Source: an uncultured bacterium
GTDB lineage: Bacteria; Bacillota; Clostridia; Oscillospirales; Acutalibacteraceae
Length of the DNA stretch: 64,000 nucleotides
Assembly (NCBI GenBank): GCA_905215855.1
Contig: CAJMRT010000006.1
Span: 12,832-76,831 of the forward strand
Direction of reading: 5' to 3'
How positions within the stretch are numbered: position 1 is the stretch's first letter; every line of letters begins with the position of its first letter. Positions 50,792-59,878 of the stretch are shown here, piece after piece. Position numbers and translations under genes: made by a program. The notes beneath the pieces were generated by a model, which was given only the letters and a program-made list of their open reading frames with translations, was not told where the DNA came from and searched no databases.

Positions 50792-53700
50792 TTATTCTGA
50801 ATAGCTGTACCATACACCGCCTGATTTTGAACCCGGATTTGCACGGAAGCAGTTCTTGCCGTCAACAACGGTAATATCGCTTGTCTGTGTTTTCCAAGTT
50901 GACTCTGTGTCCTTAAAGAGGAAGCACTTTGCACCTGGGTTAAGAGGTGTGTCAAAATCATAGTACCAGATGCTTGTACCCGGAATCTTTGTCATATGAG
51001 CAGCTGCATTGGCAAGACCGCTTTCTGCCCAACCGTAGATATAAACATCATTGTAATTTGCCTTTGAGTTATCAAAGTAAACTCTTGAAAGTGTGAATGA
51101 AGGCTTCTGCTCGGGAACATACGGAGCTGTTGAAACAGCTTCGTCATTGCTGAGTGTGATGCAGTTATTTGTCTTTGAAACTGTTGCATTCCAGCAATTG
51201 TAAACATTACCGTCATCACCGCCTACAGGCTTTTCGTCAACCTCTGAAAGAGAACGATAAACGCTGACATTTGAAACTGTTGCGGGAACTTCAACTGTGT
51301 AAACATTAGGATAAGCGTCTGTATCCTGCTCAAGCTGATAGCTGATGCCTGTGTTAAGGTCATAAGCGAAGAGTGAAACACCGTCAGATGTCATCCAACC
51401 GAGGTTAGTTTTGAAGTAAAGTGTGTATGTTTCAACAGGAGCTGTTGTAGGCTGTACTGTTGTTGGCTGAGCTGTTGTAGGAGCAACAGTTGGCTTCTGT
51501 GTTGTAGGAGCAGCTGTTGGCTTTGCAGTTGTAGGCTCTGCTGTTGTTGGTTCAACAGGCTTATAAGCCTCGCCTGTACGACCGCTGCCGTCAGAATGTA
51601 CGATGTACTTCTGGATTGCAGTAGCATCAAGAACAGAAACGATGTTGTCACCGTTTACATCAGCAAGAATCTGCTGTTCTGTTGTGAGTGACTCAGTGTG
51701 AACAATATACTTCTGAATGATTGTAGCATCAACTACAGAGATAATGCCGTCACCGTTTACATCACCGTAGATAGCATCGCCTGATGGCTGTGAAGGCTTT
51801 GTGTCAGGCTGTGTCGGATCAGTTGCAGGAGCTGTTGTAGGCGCAGGAGCAGTTGTAGGCTCTGCTGTTGTCGGCTCTTCTACTGTGCCCTTTGTAACAT
51901 CTGTAGCCTCAACCTCAACCTTTGTAGGTGTGAGTGTTGTATCTTCCCAAGTACCTGCCTTTGAAAGTGAGAATGCCTTTGAAGAACCGTTAAGGCTGAT
52001 TGCAGCATCTGTTCTGCCCGGATACTGCTCGCCGCCTTTTTCGGAAATAATTACTCTTGTGTTGGCTGAAGTTGAAAGGTCAAAGTCTGACGCAGCCTGA
52101 TTCTTGCCCTGATCATCAGCTGAAAGACATGATGACTTCGGAACTTCATAGTAATAGTAACCTGTTGCAGGGTCAAGAGTCATAGCCTCACCCGGCCAGT
52201 TAGCATTCTTATAAACTGTACCCTTGTTTGTATTTTCATCATAGATGTAAACCTGATAAGGAGCTGACCAGTCCTTCTTTGTAGCAGGGTTGAAGAATAC
52301 ATAAACGCCTGACTCCTGTACAGTACTCTTTGTGTACTTGTAAGTTGCAGTAGTTGTCTTTGTACCGTCAGTTGCAGTAACTGTAAGGTTGATTGTTTCA
52401 CCTGCAGCATAGTCTGAACCGATGCGGATTGATGTTGTGCCTGTGAACTTAACAGGAGTTGAATCATCAAGACAGTATGTACCTGATGTTGCGTTATCAA
52501 GACCGAGTGTAACAGTCATTGTGTCGCCCTTGAATGAACCGCTTTCAACAGAGCATGTTGCCTTTGGAGTTGTTGTACCGTTGTAAACAACTGCAACGCC
52601 TGTGCTGCCGATTGAGCCATTGAGGACACCGCCTGATACTGTAAACTCAGCACCTGTAACTGTATCTGTATACTTGCCATCTGCAAGGCCTGTACCTGAA
52701 ATGCTTACGCTTGCGTTTGTGCCTTTACAGTTTGAAAGAACGATACCGCTTGTTCCTCTTGCAACATAAGCAATGTTGCCTGATGAACCGAGCTTTTCTG
52801 ACTGACCTACAAAGAGGTTGTGGAACTTGTTGATTTCAGAAACAACTGTGCTCTTGTAAGTTGTATCTGTTGAAACACCGCCCATGAGAGCTGTGCCCGG
52901 ACGAGCAAAGAAGAGAGCTGTTGAATCCTTTCTTGATGCAACAATTGCCCATGCCTTAACAACATCTTCATCAGAAACACTTGATGTGTTTGAGTAGCCT
53001 GATGAACCTGAGTTGCCCTCGTATGTATCGTGGCTTTCTGCCCAAAGAACTGCGTTAGAAGCAGCTACGCCTGACTTGTATGTTGCATTGGTAGCTGTGC
53101 TTGCCTTGCCCTTTGAAACATTGTAAAGTACAGCATCACCTGTCCTGTTATCAGTAACATTGATGTACTTTGTGTATGAACTGTAGCTTCTGTTAGCACC
53201 GCAGTTGTTAAGGATTTCACCGTAGATGTAAAGGTTGTCGCCTGTTTTCTGTGTGTAATAAGAAGAAGCGGCACTTGTTACATTCTTCCAGTAATCTGAT
53301 GCGTATGCACCGTCATCTTCTGTTTCAATGTGCTTTGCAGCATCAAAACGGAAACCGTCAACACCGCAGTCGATACATTCCTTAAGAAGATTGATGATGT
53401 AGTTCTGAACAACTGAGTTGTTTGTTACAAGGTCAGGACACTTTGAAACATGACCCTGAACAACTGCCTTAACAGAGCTGTCACTTGCATCGCCTGTGTA
53501 TGAACGAGTATATGTCTTTCTCTTTCTGTAGAATTCAGGCTCATACTTTTTAACCTGATTGCTTACAGAGTTCGGCATTGTATCATCAGCATTTGCGACA
53601 TGGTTTGAAACGATGTCGCAGATAATCTTGATACCGTACTTATCAGCCTCATCACAAAGTGACTTGAGGTCATCCTTAGTACCGAGCCATGATTCCTCTG

Positions 53701-54034
53701 CAATGTGGAAGCTGATTGGCTGATAGAGCTTCCACCACTGACCGACTACATCACCCGAGGTTGAATAGTCCTTCGGCTGCTGAACGGGAGAGGTCTGAAC
53801 TGTTGTGTATCCTGCCGCTGCAATTGCGGGAAGATTTTCCTTGATTGTATTGTAAGACCAATTGAATGCATGAAGCATAACACCATCGCCGACCTTATCA
53901 CGAAGGGTATTGTCGGCAGACGCAACCTGTGCGGAATCAATCTCGGCAGCATTTACAGAGGTAATTGCCGCAAAAGAAGAGGTCAAAAGTGCAGATGCAA
54001 CAACAAGACTTGCAATTTTTTTTGCTTTCTTCAT
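50792..54034 (-). CDS. extracellular GH13 alpha-amylase with starch-binding modules and an internal dockerin
   Basis: A 1080-aa secreted enzyme. Signal peptide is residues 1-29. The GH13 catalytic domain covers about 45-490: region I DIVSNHVAN, nucleophile Asp231 in GFRFDAAKH, acid/base Glu273 in YGEIL, and Asp336 in ESHD. A bacterial Ig-like or starch-binding stretch covers 490-570. A CBM26-like module covers about 575-700 (VYVFFNPATKKDWS). A Thr/Pro linker follows, then a type I dockerin (about 756-812) with two DVNGD Ca-binding loops and IQKYIVH helices. After a second linker (PTTAEPTTAKPT), two further carbohydrate-binding-like modules cover about 868-1080. Placing the dockerin inside the chain rather than at the end is unusual. 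It suggests amylosome membership. ATG 54034 follows AAAGGATGTTTTCACA. Confidence 0.93.
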   Translation of the reverse strand: MKKAKKIASLVVASALLTSSFAAITSVNAAEIDSAQVASADNTLRDKVGDGVMLHAFNWSYNTIKENLPAIAAAGYTTVQTSPVQQPKDYSTSGDVVGQWWKLYQPISFHIAEESWLGTKDDLKSLCDEADKYGIKIICDIVSNHVANADDTMPNSVSNQVKKYEPEFYRKRKTYTRSYTGDASDSSVKAVVQGHVSKCPDLVTNNSVVQNYIINLLKECIDCGVDGFRFDAAKHIETEDDGAYASDYWKNVTSAASSYYTQKTGDNLYIYGEILNNCGANRSYSSYTKYINVTDNRTGDAVLYNVSKGKASTATNATYKSGVAASNAVLWAESHDTYEGNSGSSGYSNTSSVSDEDVVKAWAIVASRKDSTALFFARPGTALMGGVSTDTTYKSTVVSEINKFHNLFVGQSEKLGSSGNIAYVARGTSGIVLSNCKGTNASVSISGTGLADGKYTDTVTGAEFTVSGGVLNGSIGSTGVAVVYNGTTTPKATCSVESGSFKGDTMTVTLGLDNATSGTYCLDDSTPVKFTGTTSIRIGSDYAAGETINLTVTATDGTKTTTATYKYTKSTVQESGVYVFFNPATKKDWSAPYQVYIYDENTNKGTVYKNANWPGEAMTLDPATGYYYYEVPKSSCLSADDQGKNQAASDFDLSTSANTRVIISEKGGEQYPGRTDAAISLNGSSKAFSLSKAGTWEDTTLTPTKVEVEATDVTKGTVEEPTTAEPTTAPAPTTAPATDPTQPDTKPSQPSGDAIYGDVNGDGIISVVDATIIQKYIVHTESLTTEQQILADVNGDNIVSVLDATAIQKYIVHSDGSGRTGEAYKPVEPTTAEPTTAKPTAAPTTQKPTVAPTTAQPTTVQPTTAPVETYTLYFKTNLGWMTSDGVSLFAYDLNTGISYQLEQDTDAYPNVYTVEVPATVSNVSVYRSLSEVDEKPVGGDDGNVYNCWNATVSKTNNCITLSNDEAVSTAPYVPEQKPSFTLSRVYFDNSKANYNDVYIYGWAESGLANAAAHMTKIPGTSIWYYDFDTPLNPGAKCFLFKDTESTWKTQTSDITVVDGKNCFRANPGSKSGGVWYSYSE

Positions 54035-54068
54035 TGTGAAAACATCCTTTCATAAAATTCTCACTTCA

Positions 54069-54074
54069 ATTATA
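54069..54074 (-). promoter_or_regulatory. -10 box for the amylase gene
   Basis: TATAAT on the minus strand, about 35 bases before the start codon. The -35 region is poor, so an activator or catabolite control may be involved. No clear CRE box is visible. Confidence 0.45.
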
Positions 54075-54278
54075 GCAAATTTGTCCAAAAAAGTACATAT
54101 TCTATGTTACAAATTAAAGCGCTGTTTTTTGTGCAGATTACACTGTTAATGTTTTCAGGTAACAATAAATTTGCATTAAATAACATTATATTCATTTTTT
54201 GAAGTTTTAATCTTAAATATATTTCTTTGCAAGAATTTTACTTTAAGAAAAATACATTTTGTTTTTACACAATATTGA

Positions 54279-54307
54279 TTGACATTTTTGTGCATTTAGA
54301 ATATAAT
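54279..54307 (+). promoter_or_regulatory. promoter for the potABCD operon
   Basis: TTGACA (54279-54284), a 17-base spacer and TATAAT (54302-54307), a perfect consensus. It starts a leader of about 230 bases. The 200 bases between it and the amylase start are AT-rich and contain no gene. Confidence 0.88.
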
Positions 54308-54313
54308 TCAAAT

Positions 54314-54499
54314 TGTATTGCGACTATTGCTTTTTAAGCAATTATAAGGATTTATGTGAAAGAAAGGACGGAGCAACACGGCCGTCTTATTTTTCTGCAC
54401 AAAATACCGAGCATCATGGTTATGTCTTTGCAGAAACAGCAAGGCGGACTGTGTTCGCCTGCACTTTATGCAAGTTGACACAATCCGCCTTTATTTTAT
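54314..54499 (+). promoter_or_regulatory. structured potABCD leader with intrinsic terminator (possible riboswitch or attenuator)
   Basis: Four stems are visible between the promoter and potA. ATTGCTT/AAGCAAT lies at 54326-54342. A stem with ACGG/CCGT lies at about 54363-54387 around AGCAACACGG. A 7-bp stem TTCTGCA/TGCAGAA encloses ACC...GGT and an AGCATCAT loop, at about 54393-54435. A strong terminator pairs AAGGCGGA-C-TGTGT (54441-54454) with ACACA-A-TCCGCCTT (54478-54491), followed by TTATTTTATTT. Premature termination unless the upstream structure changes is the simplest reading, which suggests polyamine-responsive control. It matches no riboswitch class that I recognise. Confidence 0.6.
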
Positions 54500-54545
54500 T
54501 TACTTACAGATTTTTACTATTATTTATCTGAACAGGGGTGCATAA

Positions 54546-55970
54546 ATGGAACAGACATCAAAGAAAACAATAGTTTCACTCAAGGATATTTTCATAAAAT
54601 TTGACGGTGAGGTAATTCTTAATCACATTAACCTTGACATTAACGAAAAGGAATTTGTTACAATTCTCGGTCCGTCAGGCTGCGGCAAAACCACAACCCT
54701 GCGTATCATCGGCGGTTTTGTTGAACCCGACAGCGGTGATGTTATTTTTGACGGCAAGAGAATCAACGGAACTCCGCCTAATAAAAGAAATGTAAACACG
54801 GTGTTCCAAAAATATTCTTTGTTCCCCCACCTCAATGTTTTTGACAATGTGGCTTTCGGACTCAAGCTCAAGAAGATGCCGAAAGATGAAATAAAAAAGC
54901 GTGTAACCGATATGCTTGCAACAGTTGACCTCAAGGGTTATGAAAAGCGTTCAATCACAAAACTTTCGGGCGGTCAGCAACAGCGTGTTGCAATTGCAAG
55001 AGCGCTTGTGTGCGACCCTGAAATCATTTTGCTTGACGAACCTCTCGGTGCGCTTGACCTTAAACTGCGTAAGAGTATGCAGCTTGAACTCAAAGAAATT
55101 CAGCAGAAAACGCAGAAAACATTTATATATGTAACTCACGATCAGGAAGAGGCTCTGACAATGAGCGACCGTGTTGTTGTTATGAACAACGGTGTTATTG
55201 AACAAATCGGCTCTCCCGAGGATATATACAACGAGCCTGTGAACGCATTTGTTGCCGACTTTATCGGTGAGGCAAACATTCTCAATGGAATTATGCTTGA
55301 TGACTGCAGAATTCAGATTCTCGGCAAAGAACTTGAATGTGTTGACAAGGGATTCGGCAAGAATACTCCTGTCGATGTGGTTATCCGTCCTGAGGATATT
55401 GAAGTTACATCTCCCGAGGACGGTCAGCTTGTGGGTGTTGTTGAAAGCACAACATTCAAAGGCGTTCACTATGAGATGAGCGTAAGATGCGGAAAATGTG
55501 AAATTCTTATTCACTCAACAACATCAGCTGAAATCGGAAGCAAAATCGGAATGAGGGTTATCCCGTTCAACATTCAGATTATGAACAAGCTTCTTCCGTT
55601 CTATGACAATGTTATTGAAACTACCGTCACATACTCAAATCAGAATGACAATTCGTTTGAATTTGAGCTTGAGGGCGAAACTATTACTGTTCCGAACAAA
55701 TACTATGAAGAGGGTACAAAGCTAAAAATCACTCTTCCGCCTGACGCTCTTTCACTTGCAGGTGACGGCGTGGGCGATTTGAAAGATTTGTACATTGAAT
55801 CCGTAGTTTACAAGGGTGAACACAACGAAATCATTCTTGAATCGGACGAAAGAAAGTGGCTTATGCTCAGCGATACGGACGAGCAGGTCGCAACCTATGT
55901 TCCGCTTTCATTCAACTTTTCAAAGGCTCGGTTTGAGGTAATCTCAGAGTTTTCGGAAAAGGAGGGCTGA
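54546..55970 (+). CDS. potA: spermidine/putrescine ABC transporter ATP-binding protein PotA
   Basis: A 474-aa ATPase, longer than the usual 350-380. The N-terminal ATPase (about 1-240) has Walker [10 protein letters not shown], signature [15 protein letters not shown], Walker [13 protein letters not shown] and [19 protein letters not shown] region follows (about 245-350). An extra C-terminal segment of about 120 residues ([20 protein letters not shown] to the end) looks like a further TOBE-like beta domain. The ATG is 54546, behind AGGGGTGCATAA. Confidence 0.93.
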   Translation: MEQTSKKTIVSLKDIFIKFDGEVILNHINLDINEKEFVTILGPSGCGKTTTLRIIGGFVEPDSGDVIFDGKRINGTPPNKRNVNTVFQKYSLFPHLNVFDNVAFGLKLKKMPKDEIKKRVTDMLATVDLKGYEKRSITKLSGGQQQRVAIARALVCDPEIILLDEPLGALDLKLRKSMQLELKEIQQKTQKTFIYVTHDQEEALTMSDRVVVMNNGVIEQIGSPEDIYNEPVNAFVADFIGEANILNGIMLDDCRIQILGKELECVDKGFGKNTPVDVVIRPEDIEVTSPEDGQLVGVVESTTFKGVHYEMSVRCGKCEILIHSTTSAEIGSKIGMRVIPFNIQIMNKLLPFYDNVIETTVTYSNQNDNSFEFELEGETITVPNKYYEEGTKLKITLPPDALSLAGDGVGDLKDLYIESVVYKGEHNEIILESDERKWLMLSDTDEQVATYVPLSFNFSKARFEVISEFSEKEG

Positions 55971-55973
55971 TAA

Positions 55974-56765
55974 ATGAAATCACGCAAGCCCTCTATCCCA
56001 TACATAATCTGGATGGTTGTTTTCACAATGATTCCGATTATTATGATCGGCTTTACCGCCTTTACCGACAAGAACGGTAATTTTTCGCTTCAGGCATTCA
56101 CAAATGCGTTTTACTACACAAACATTTTTGTAAAATCACTTTGGATTGCGCTTATTTCAACGGCAATCTGTCTTGTACTTGCATATCCGCTTGCATACCT
56201 TCTCACGAGAATGAAGGAATCAACCCAGAACACGCTCATTATGCTGCTTATGATTCCTATGTGGATGAACTTTCTGCTCAGAATCTACGCATGGGTAACG
56301 CTTTTGCAGGACAACGGTCCGATTGATATGATGCTTTCGCTTTTGGGCATTCATTCAACCTACATCGGCAACACGGGTGCGGTAATTCTCGGAATGGTGT
56401 ATGAATATCTTCCGTTTATGGTTCTGCCGATTTACACCGTTATGAGCAAGATTGACAACGGTCTTATTGAGGCGGCGCAGGATCTCGGTTCAAACAACTT
56501 TACCGTATTCAGAAAGGTTGTTGCACCGCTCAGCGTTCCCGGAATTATTTCGGGTGTGACAATGGTATTTGTTCCGAGTGCAAGCACATTCCTGGTTGCA
56601 CAGTATCTCGGCGGTCCGGATGACATTATGATTGGTGATGTCATTGAAAAAATATTCTGGACAGACCAAAACACGGGTTCGGCAATTTCATTGATATTAA
56701 TGATTTTTATTTTCGTGTTCCTGATAATCATGAACTTGTTTGGTGATGAGGAGGCGATTGCATAA
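55974..56765 (+). CDS. potB: spermidine/putrescine ABC permease PotB
   Basis: A 263-aa permease with six helices. The EAA loop is GLIEAAQDLGSNNFTVFRKVVAPLSVPGI (the EAA---G motif). MLLMIPMWMNFLLRIYAWVTLL is a PotB hallmark. It starts three bases after potA. Its stop overlaps the potC start (TAATG). Confidence 0.93.
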   Translation: MKSRKPSIPYIIWMVVFTMIPIIMIGFTAFTDKNGNFSLQAFTNAFYYTNIFVKSLWIALISTAICLVLAYPLAYLLTRMKESTQNTLIMLLMIPMWMNFLLRIYAWVTLLQDNGPIDMMLSLLGIHSTYIGNTGAVILGMVYEYLPFMVLPIYTVMSKIDNGLIEAAQDLGSNNFTVFRKVVAPLSVPGIISGVTMVFVPSASTFLVAQYLGGPDDIMIGDVIEKIFWTDQNTGSAISLILMIFIFVFLIIMNLFGDEEAIA

Positions 56766-57571
56766 TGAAAAAGAAAACAGGTATTCTTTCAAAAATTTAC
56801 ATTGCAATCCTGCTTATTTTCCTTTATTCACCCATTGCCGTACTTATCTTCTATTCCTTCAACAACGGCAAAACTACCGTCTGGAAAGGATTTACATTCA
56901 AATGGTATGTACAGCTTTTTCGTGACGACAATATTATGAACGCATTGTGGAACACTGTTATTATTGCCGTTCTTGCATCTGTTTTTGCAACAATCCTCGG
57001 AACTGCCGCCGCAATCGGCATCAGCAATTTCAAGGGCAAAAAAAGAATGCTTATTCAGAATGCGTCAAACATTCCGATTATCAGCCCTGACATTGTAATG
57101 GGTGTTTCGCTTATGCTTTTGTTTACGACTCTCGGAGTTATCTTTAACTTTGAAATGGGATTTTTCACCGTTTTGATTTCGCACATATGCTTTTGTGTTC
57201 CGTTTGTTGTGCTTAATGTTATGCCGAGAATCAAACGAATGGATCAGAGCATTTACGACGCCGCCCTTGACCTTGGCTGTAACCAATGGCAGGCATTTTA
57301 CAAGGTAATTATTCACGAGCTTATGCCGGGTATTTTCTCGGGTCTGCTCATGAGTTTTACATATTCTCTTGACGATTTCATCATAACATATTTCACAAGA
57401 GGTGCAAAGTTTCAGAACCTCTCAATTGAAATTTACTCGATGACTCACAGGAGAATTTCACCAAAAATCAACGCTCTTTCCGCACTGCTTTTCCTTGCTG
57501 TACTCATTGTTATGGTTATTATTAATCTGCGTGACAGACACGAAGAAAAGGTGCAGAAAAAGAGAACTTGA
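56765..57571 (+). CDS. potC: spermidine/putrescine ABC permease PotC
   Basis: A 268-aa permease. YSPIAVLIFYSFNNGK at the N-terminus and the EAA-like loop YDAALDLGCNQWQAFYKVIIHELMPGI identify PotC. SLDDFIITYF is also typical. Translation is coupled to potB by TAATG. Confidence 0.93.
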   Translation: MKKKTGILSKIYIAILLIFLYSPIAVLIFYSFNNGKTTVWKGFTFKWYVQLFRDDNIMNALWNTVIIAVLASVFATILGTAAAIGISNFKGKKRMLIQNASNIPIISPDIVMGVSLMLLFTTLGVIFNFEMGFFTVLISHICFCVPFVVLNVMPRIKRMDQSIYDAALDLGCNQWQAFYKVIIHELMPGIFSGLLMSFTYSLDDFIITYFTRGAKFQNLSIEIYSMTHRRISPKINALSALLFLAVLIVMVIINLRDRHEEKVQKKRT

Positions 57572-57603
57572 TTTTAAAAATTTTATTTAAGGGAGATTGA
57601 GAA

Positions 57604-58692
57604 ATGAAAAGAATCATCAGCATTGTCCTTGCATCTGCAATGACGGCAACATGTGCGGCTTGCCTTTCAGGCTGCGGCGGAGGTGCTTCGGCTGACTCAG
57701 CTGACGCAGGAGAAGTTAATGTTTACAACTGGGGCGAGTACATTTCAAACGGCGAAGATGACTCACTCGACATTATCGAGGAGTTTGAAAAACGCACCAA
57801 CATCAAGGTAAACTACACGACCTATGAAACCAACGAAGAACTTTACAATATGCTGAAAAACAGTAATGTAAGCTATGATGTTGTCATTCCGTCCGAATAT
57901 ATGATCAGCAGAATGATTGATGAGGATATGCTGTTGGAGCTTAACTTTGACAATATTCCTAACTACGACAATCTTATGGATCGTTTCAAAAAGCTTGCCT
58001 GCGATCCCGAAGGTAAATATACCGTATGCTACAGCTGGGGCGTAACCGGTATGGTTTATGACAAAACAAAGGTTAAGACAAAGCCCGATTCATGGGACGC
58101 ACTTTGGAACAAAGACCTTTCAGGTCAGATTCTTATGTTCAACAACAGCCGTGACGCAATGGCGATTGCAATGCAGCTTGAGGGCATTGACCCTGCCAAC
58201 TGTACAAAGAAAGATGTTGACAAAGCCGCCGCTAAGCTTAAAGAGCAGAAGCCTCTTCTTAAAAAATATGTAATGGATCAGGTATTTACCGAAATGGAAA
58301 ACAGCCAGTCGGCAATTGCTCCGTACTACGCAGGCGACATTATGACAATGATTGATAACAACGAGGATCTTGACTACGCAATGCCAAAGGACGGCTCAAA
58401 CCTTTTCTATGACGCAATGTGTATTCCGAAATGCAGTAAAAACAAGGAAAATGCTGAGAAGTTCATCAACTTTATGCAGGATCCTGAAATTGCCGCCGCA
58501 AACTTTGAATATCTCAACTATGCAACACCTAATCAGGTGGCATATGACGATTACATTGATGAAGATGCAAAGAAAAACGAGTTCATCTTCCCAAGTGATG
58601 AATATCTTGACAAATGCTATGTATTTTCAAATGTTTCCGATGAGGTTTATTCCTATATGCAGGAACAGTTTGTAAAAATCCAGGCAGACTGA
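57604..58692 (+). CDS. potD: spermidine/putrescine-binding lipoprotein PotD
   Basis: A 362-aa extracellular solute-binding lipoprotein. The lipobox LSGC gives a Cys at residue 24. EVNVYNWGEYIS begins the binding fold. YTVCYSWGVTGMVYDK and SQSAIAPYYAGD are typical of polyamine binders. It starts 33 bases after potC behind GGGAGATTGAGAA, in the same operon. Confidence 0.94.
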   Translation: MKRIISIVLASAMTATCAACLSGCGGGASADSADAGEVNVYNWGEYISNGEDDSLDIIEEFEKRTNIKVNYTTYETNEELYNMLKNSNVSYDVVIPSEYMISRMIDEDMLLELNFDNIPNYDNLMDRFKKLACDPEGKYTVCYSWGVTGMVYDKTKVKTKPDSWDALWNKDLSGQILMFNNSRDAMAIAMQLEGIDPANCTKKDVDKAAAKLKEQKPLLKKYVMDQVFTEMENSQSAIAPYYAGDIMTMIDNNEDLDYAMPKDGSNLFYDAMCIPKCSKNKENAEKFINFMQDPEIAAANFEYLNYATPNQVAYDDYIDEDAKKNEFIFPSDEYLDKCYVFSNVSDEVYSYMQEQFVKIQAD

Positions 58693-58707
58693 TAAGCAAT
58701 AAAATTA

Positions 58708-58750
58708 ATCCCGAGCAAAGCTTTTAAAGGCTCTGTTCGGGATTTTAATT
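58708..58750 (+). terminator. terminator after potD
   Basis: ATCCCGA-GCAAAGC pairs with GGCTCTG-TTCGGGAT with small mismatches, followed by TTTAATTTTGG. The remaining 58751-58920 shows no gene. Confidence 0.8.
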
Positions 58751-58922
58751 TTGGTAATTTTTTATACAGTCTTTAAATTTTATGTTATCTGAAAAGTATT
58801 ATTCCTTATTTCAAACAGTTTCCGTGACAGGTTGTCATATCCGCCTCCCGAACGCCTAAAATACACAGAATTAACGGGACTTCGGACAATCTTACAAATA
58901 GATTTCAATTGCCTTGTTTTGA

Positions 58923-58950
58923 TTGACAAATTAGGAAAAAGTAATATAAT
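58923..58950 (+). promoter_or_regulatory. promoter for the polysaccharide export genes
   Basis: TTGACA (58923-58928), a 16-base spacer and TATAAT (58945-58950). It lies about 90 bases before the permease start. Confidence 0.78.
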
Positions 58951-59044
58951 ATATACTGTTAAAGAGTGCATAATACATTTTTCGATTTTATTCACTTGCA
59001 GGCGGGCGCCTGTGCATCACAAAAGAGATAGGATGGTATAATAA

Positions 59045-59866
59045 TTGTTTACAATTTTGAAAGAACATCGTGGCTTTGGAAAGCAGATTTTGCTCCTTGC
59101 CAAAAACGAACTTATTAAAACCTACAAAGGCGCCGTAATCGGTCCTCTTTGGGCTGTTGTTAAGCCTGCGTTTACAATTTTTGTTTACTGGTTCGCTTTT
59201 TCCTGCGGTATCAAACAGCTTAAAACACTTCACCTTGACATCGGCGGAGCACAGCCTTTTTCCATTGACTTCTTTACTTTTATGTTCATCGGTATCATTC
59301 CGTGGTTCTTTATTCAGGACAGCATAACGCAGGGTGCAAAGGAGCTGAGAATCAACCGTCAATTTATTACAAAGGTTAAGTTCCCCGTTTCAACAATCCT
59401 TACTTATACAGAGGTTTCAAGGCTTTTTGTTCACCTGATTCTTATGGTATTTATGTACGCATATGTACTTTTCACAATCGGACCGAGCTGGTACAATCTG
59501 CAATTTTTCCTGTACTGTCCGTTAATGTTTATCTTCTTCCTTGCACTCACATGGTCAACAGCCCCGATGTCTGCGTTCAGTAAGGACTTTGAAAGCCTGA
59601 TTGTTTCCGTTATGTCAGGTATTTTCTGGTTATCGGGTATTATGTACAACTCCTACGGCTTTGATTCGCCGTTTCTCAACAAGCTTATGCTTATCAATCC
59701 GATTAACTTTTTCGTAAACGGCTACCGCAACTGTTTTCTCTACAACAGACCGTTCTATGCAAACAAAACGGAATGTCTTGTGTTTGCAATTGAATTTGTT
59801 GTAATTTTCGCCCTAGGTATTTTCAACTACAACAGACTCAGGAAAAAACTTCCTGATGTACTTTAA
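59045..59866 (+). CDS. polysaccharide/teichoic-acid ABC-2 export permease (TagG/Wzm-like)
   Basis: A 273-aa permease with six helices. The N-terminal LLAKNELIKTYKGAVIGPLWAVVKPAF and the central INRQFITKVKFPVSTILTYTEVS stretches are typical of TagG, RfbA and Wzm exporters. The start is TTG 59045 with AGGATGG upstream. It pairs with the ATPase downstream. It exports a lipid-linked glycopolymer. Confidence 0.88.
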   Translation: MFTILKEHRGFGKQILLLAKNELIKTYKGAVIGPLWAVVKPAFTIFVYWFAFSCGIKQLKTLHLDIGGAQPFSIDFFTFMFIGIIPWFFIQDSITQGAKELRINRQFITKVKFPVSTILTYTEVSRLFVHLILMVFMYAYVLFTIGPSWYNLQFFLYCPLMFIFFLALTWSTAPMSAFSKDFESLIVSVMSGIFWLSGIMYNSYGFDSPFLNKLMLINPINFFVNGYRNCFLYNRPFYANKTECLVFAIEFVVIFALGIFNYNRLRKKLPDVL

Positions 59867-59878
59867 GGAGGTAATATT

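Noticed and set aside
50792..54034. Several plus-strand frames and repeat-rich frames inside the amylase gene
   Set aside because: They arise from Thr/Pro linker codons read on the opposite strand and have no ribosome sites.
54360..54435. Resemblance of the potABCD leader to a c-di-GMP-I riboswitch (GGACG-AGCAAC and GGTTA pieces)
   Set aside because: The GGGCAAACC element and the correct order of conserved blocks are missing.
54313..54531. A 72-codon plus-strand open frame in the potABCD leader
   Set aside because: It has no ribosome site, reads through the terminator stem and is not protein-like. The structured RNA explains the region better.
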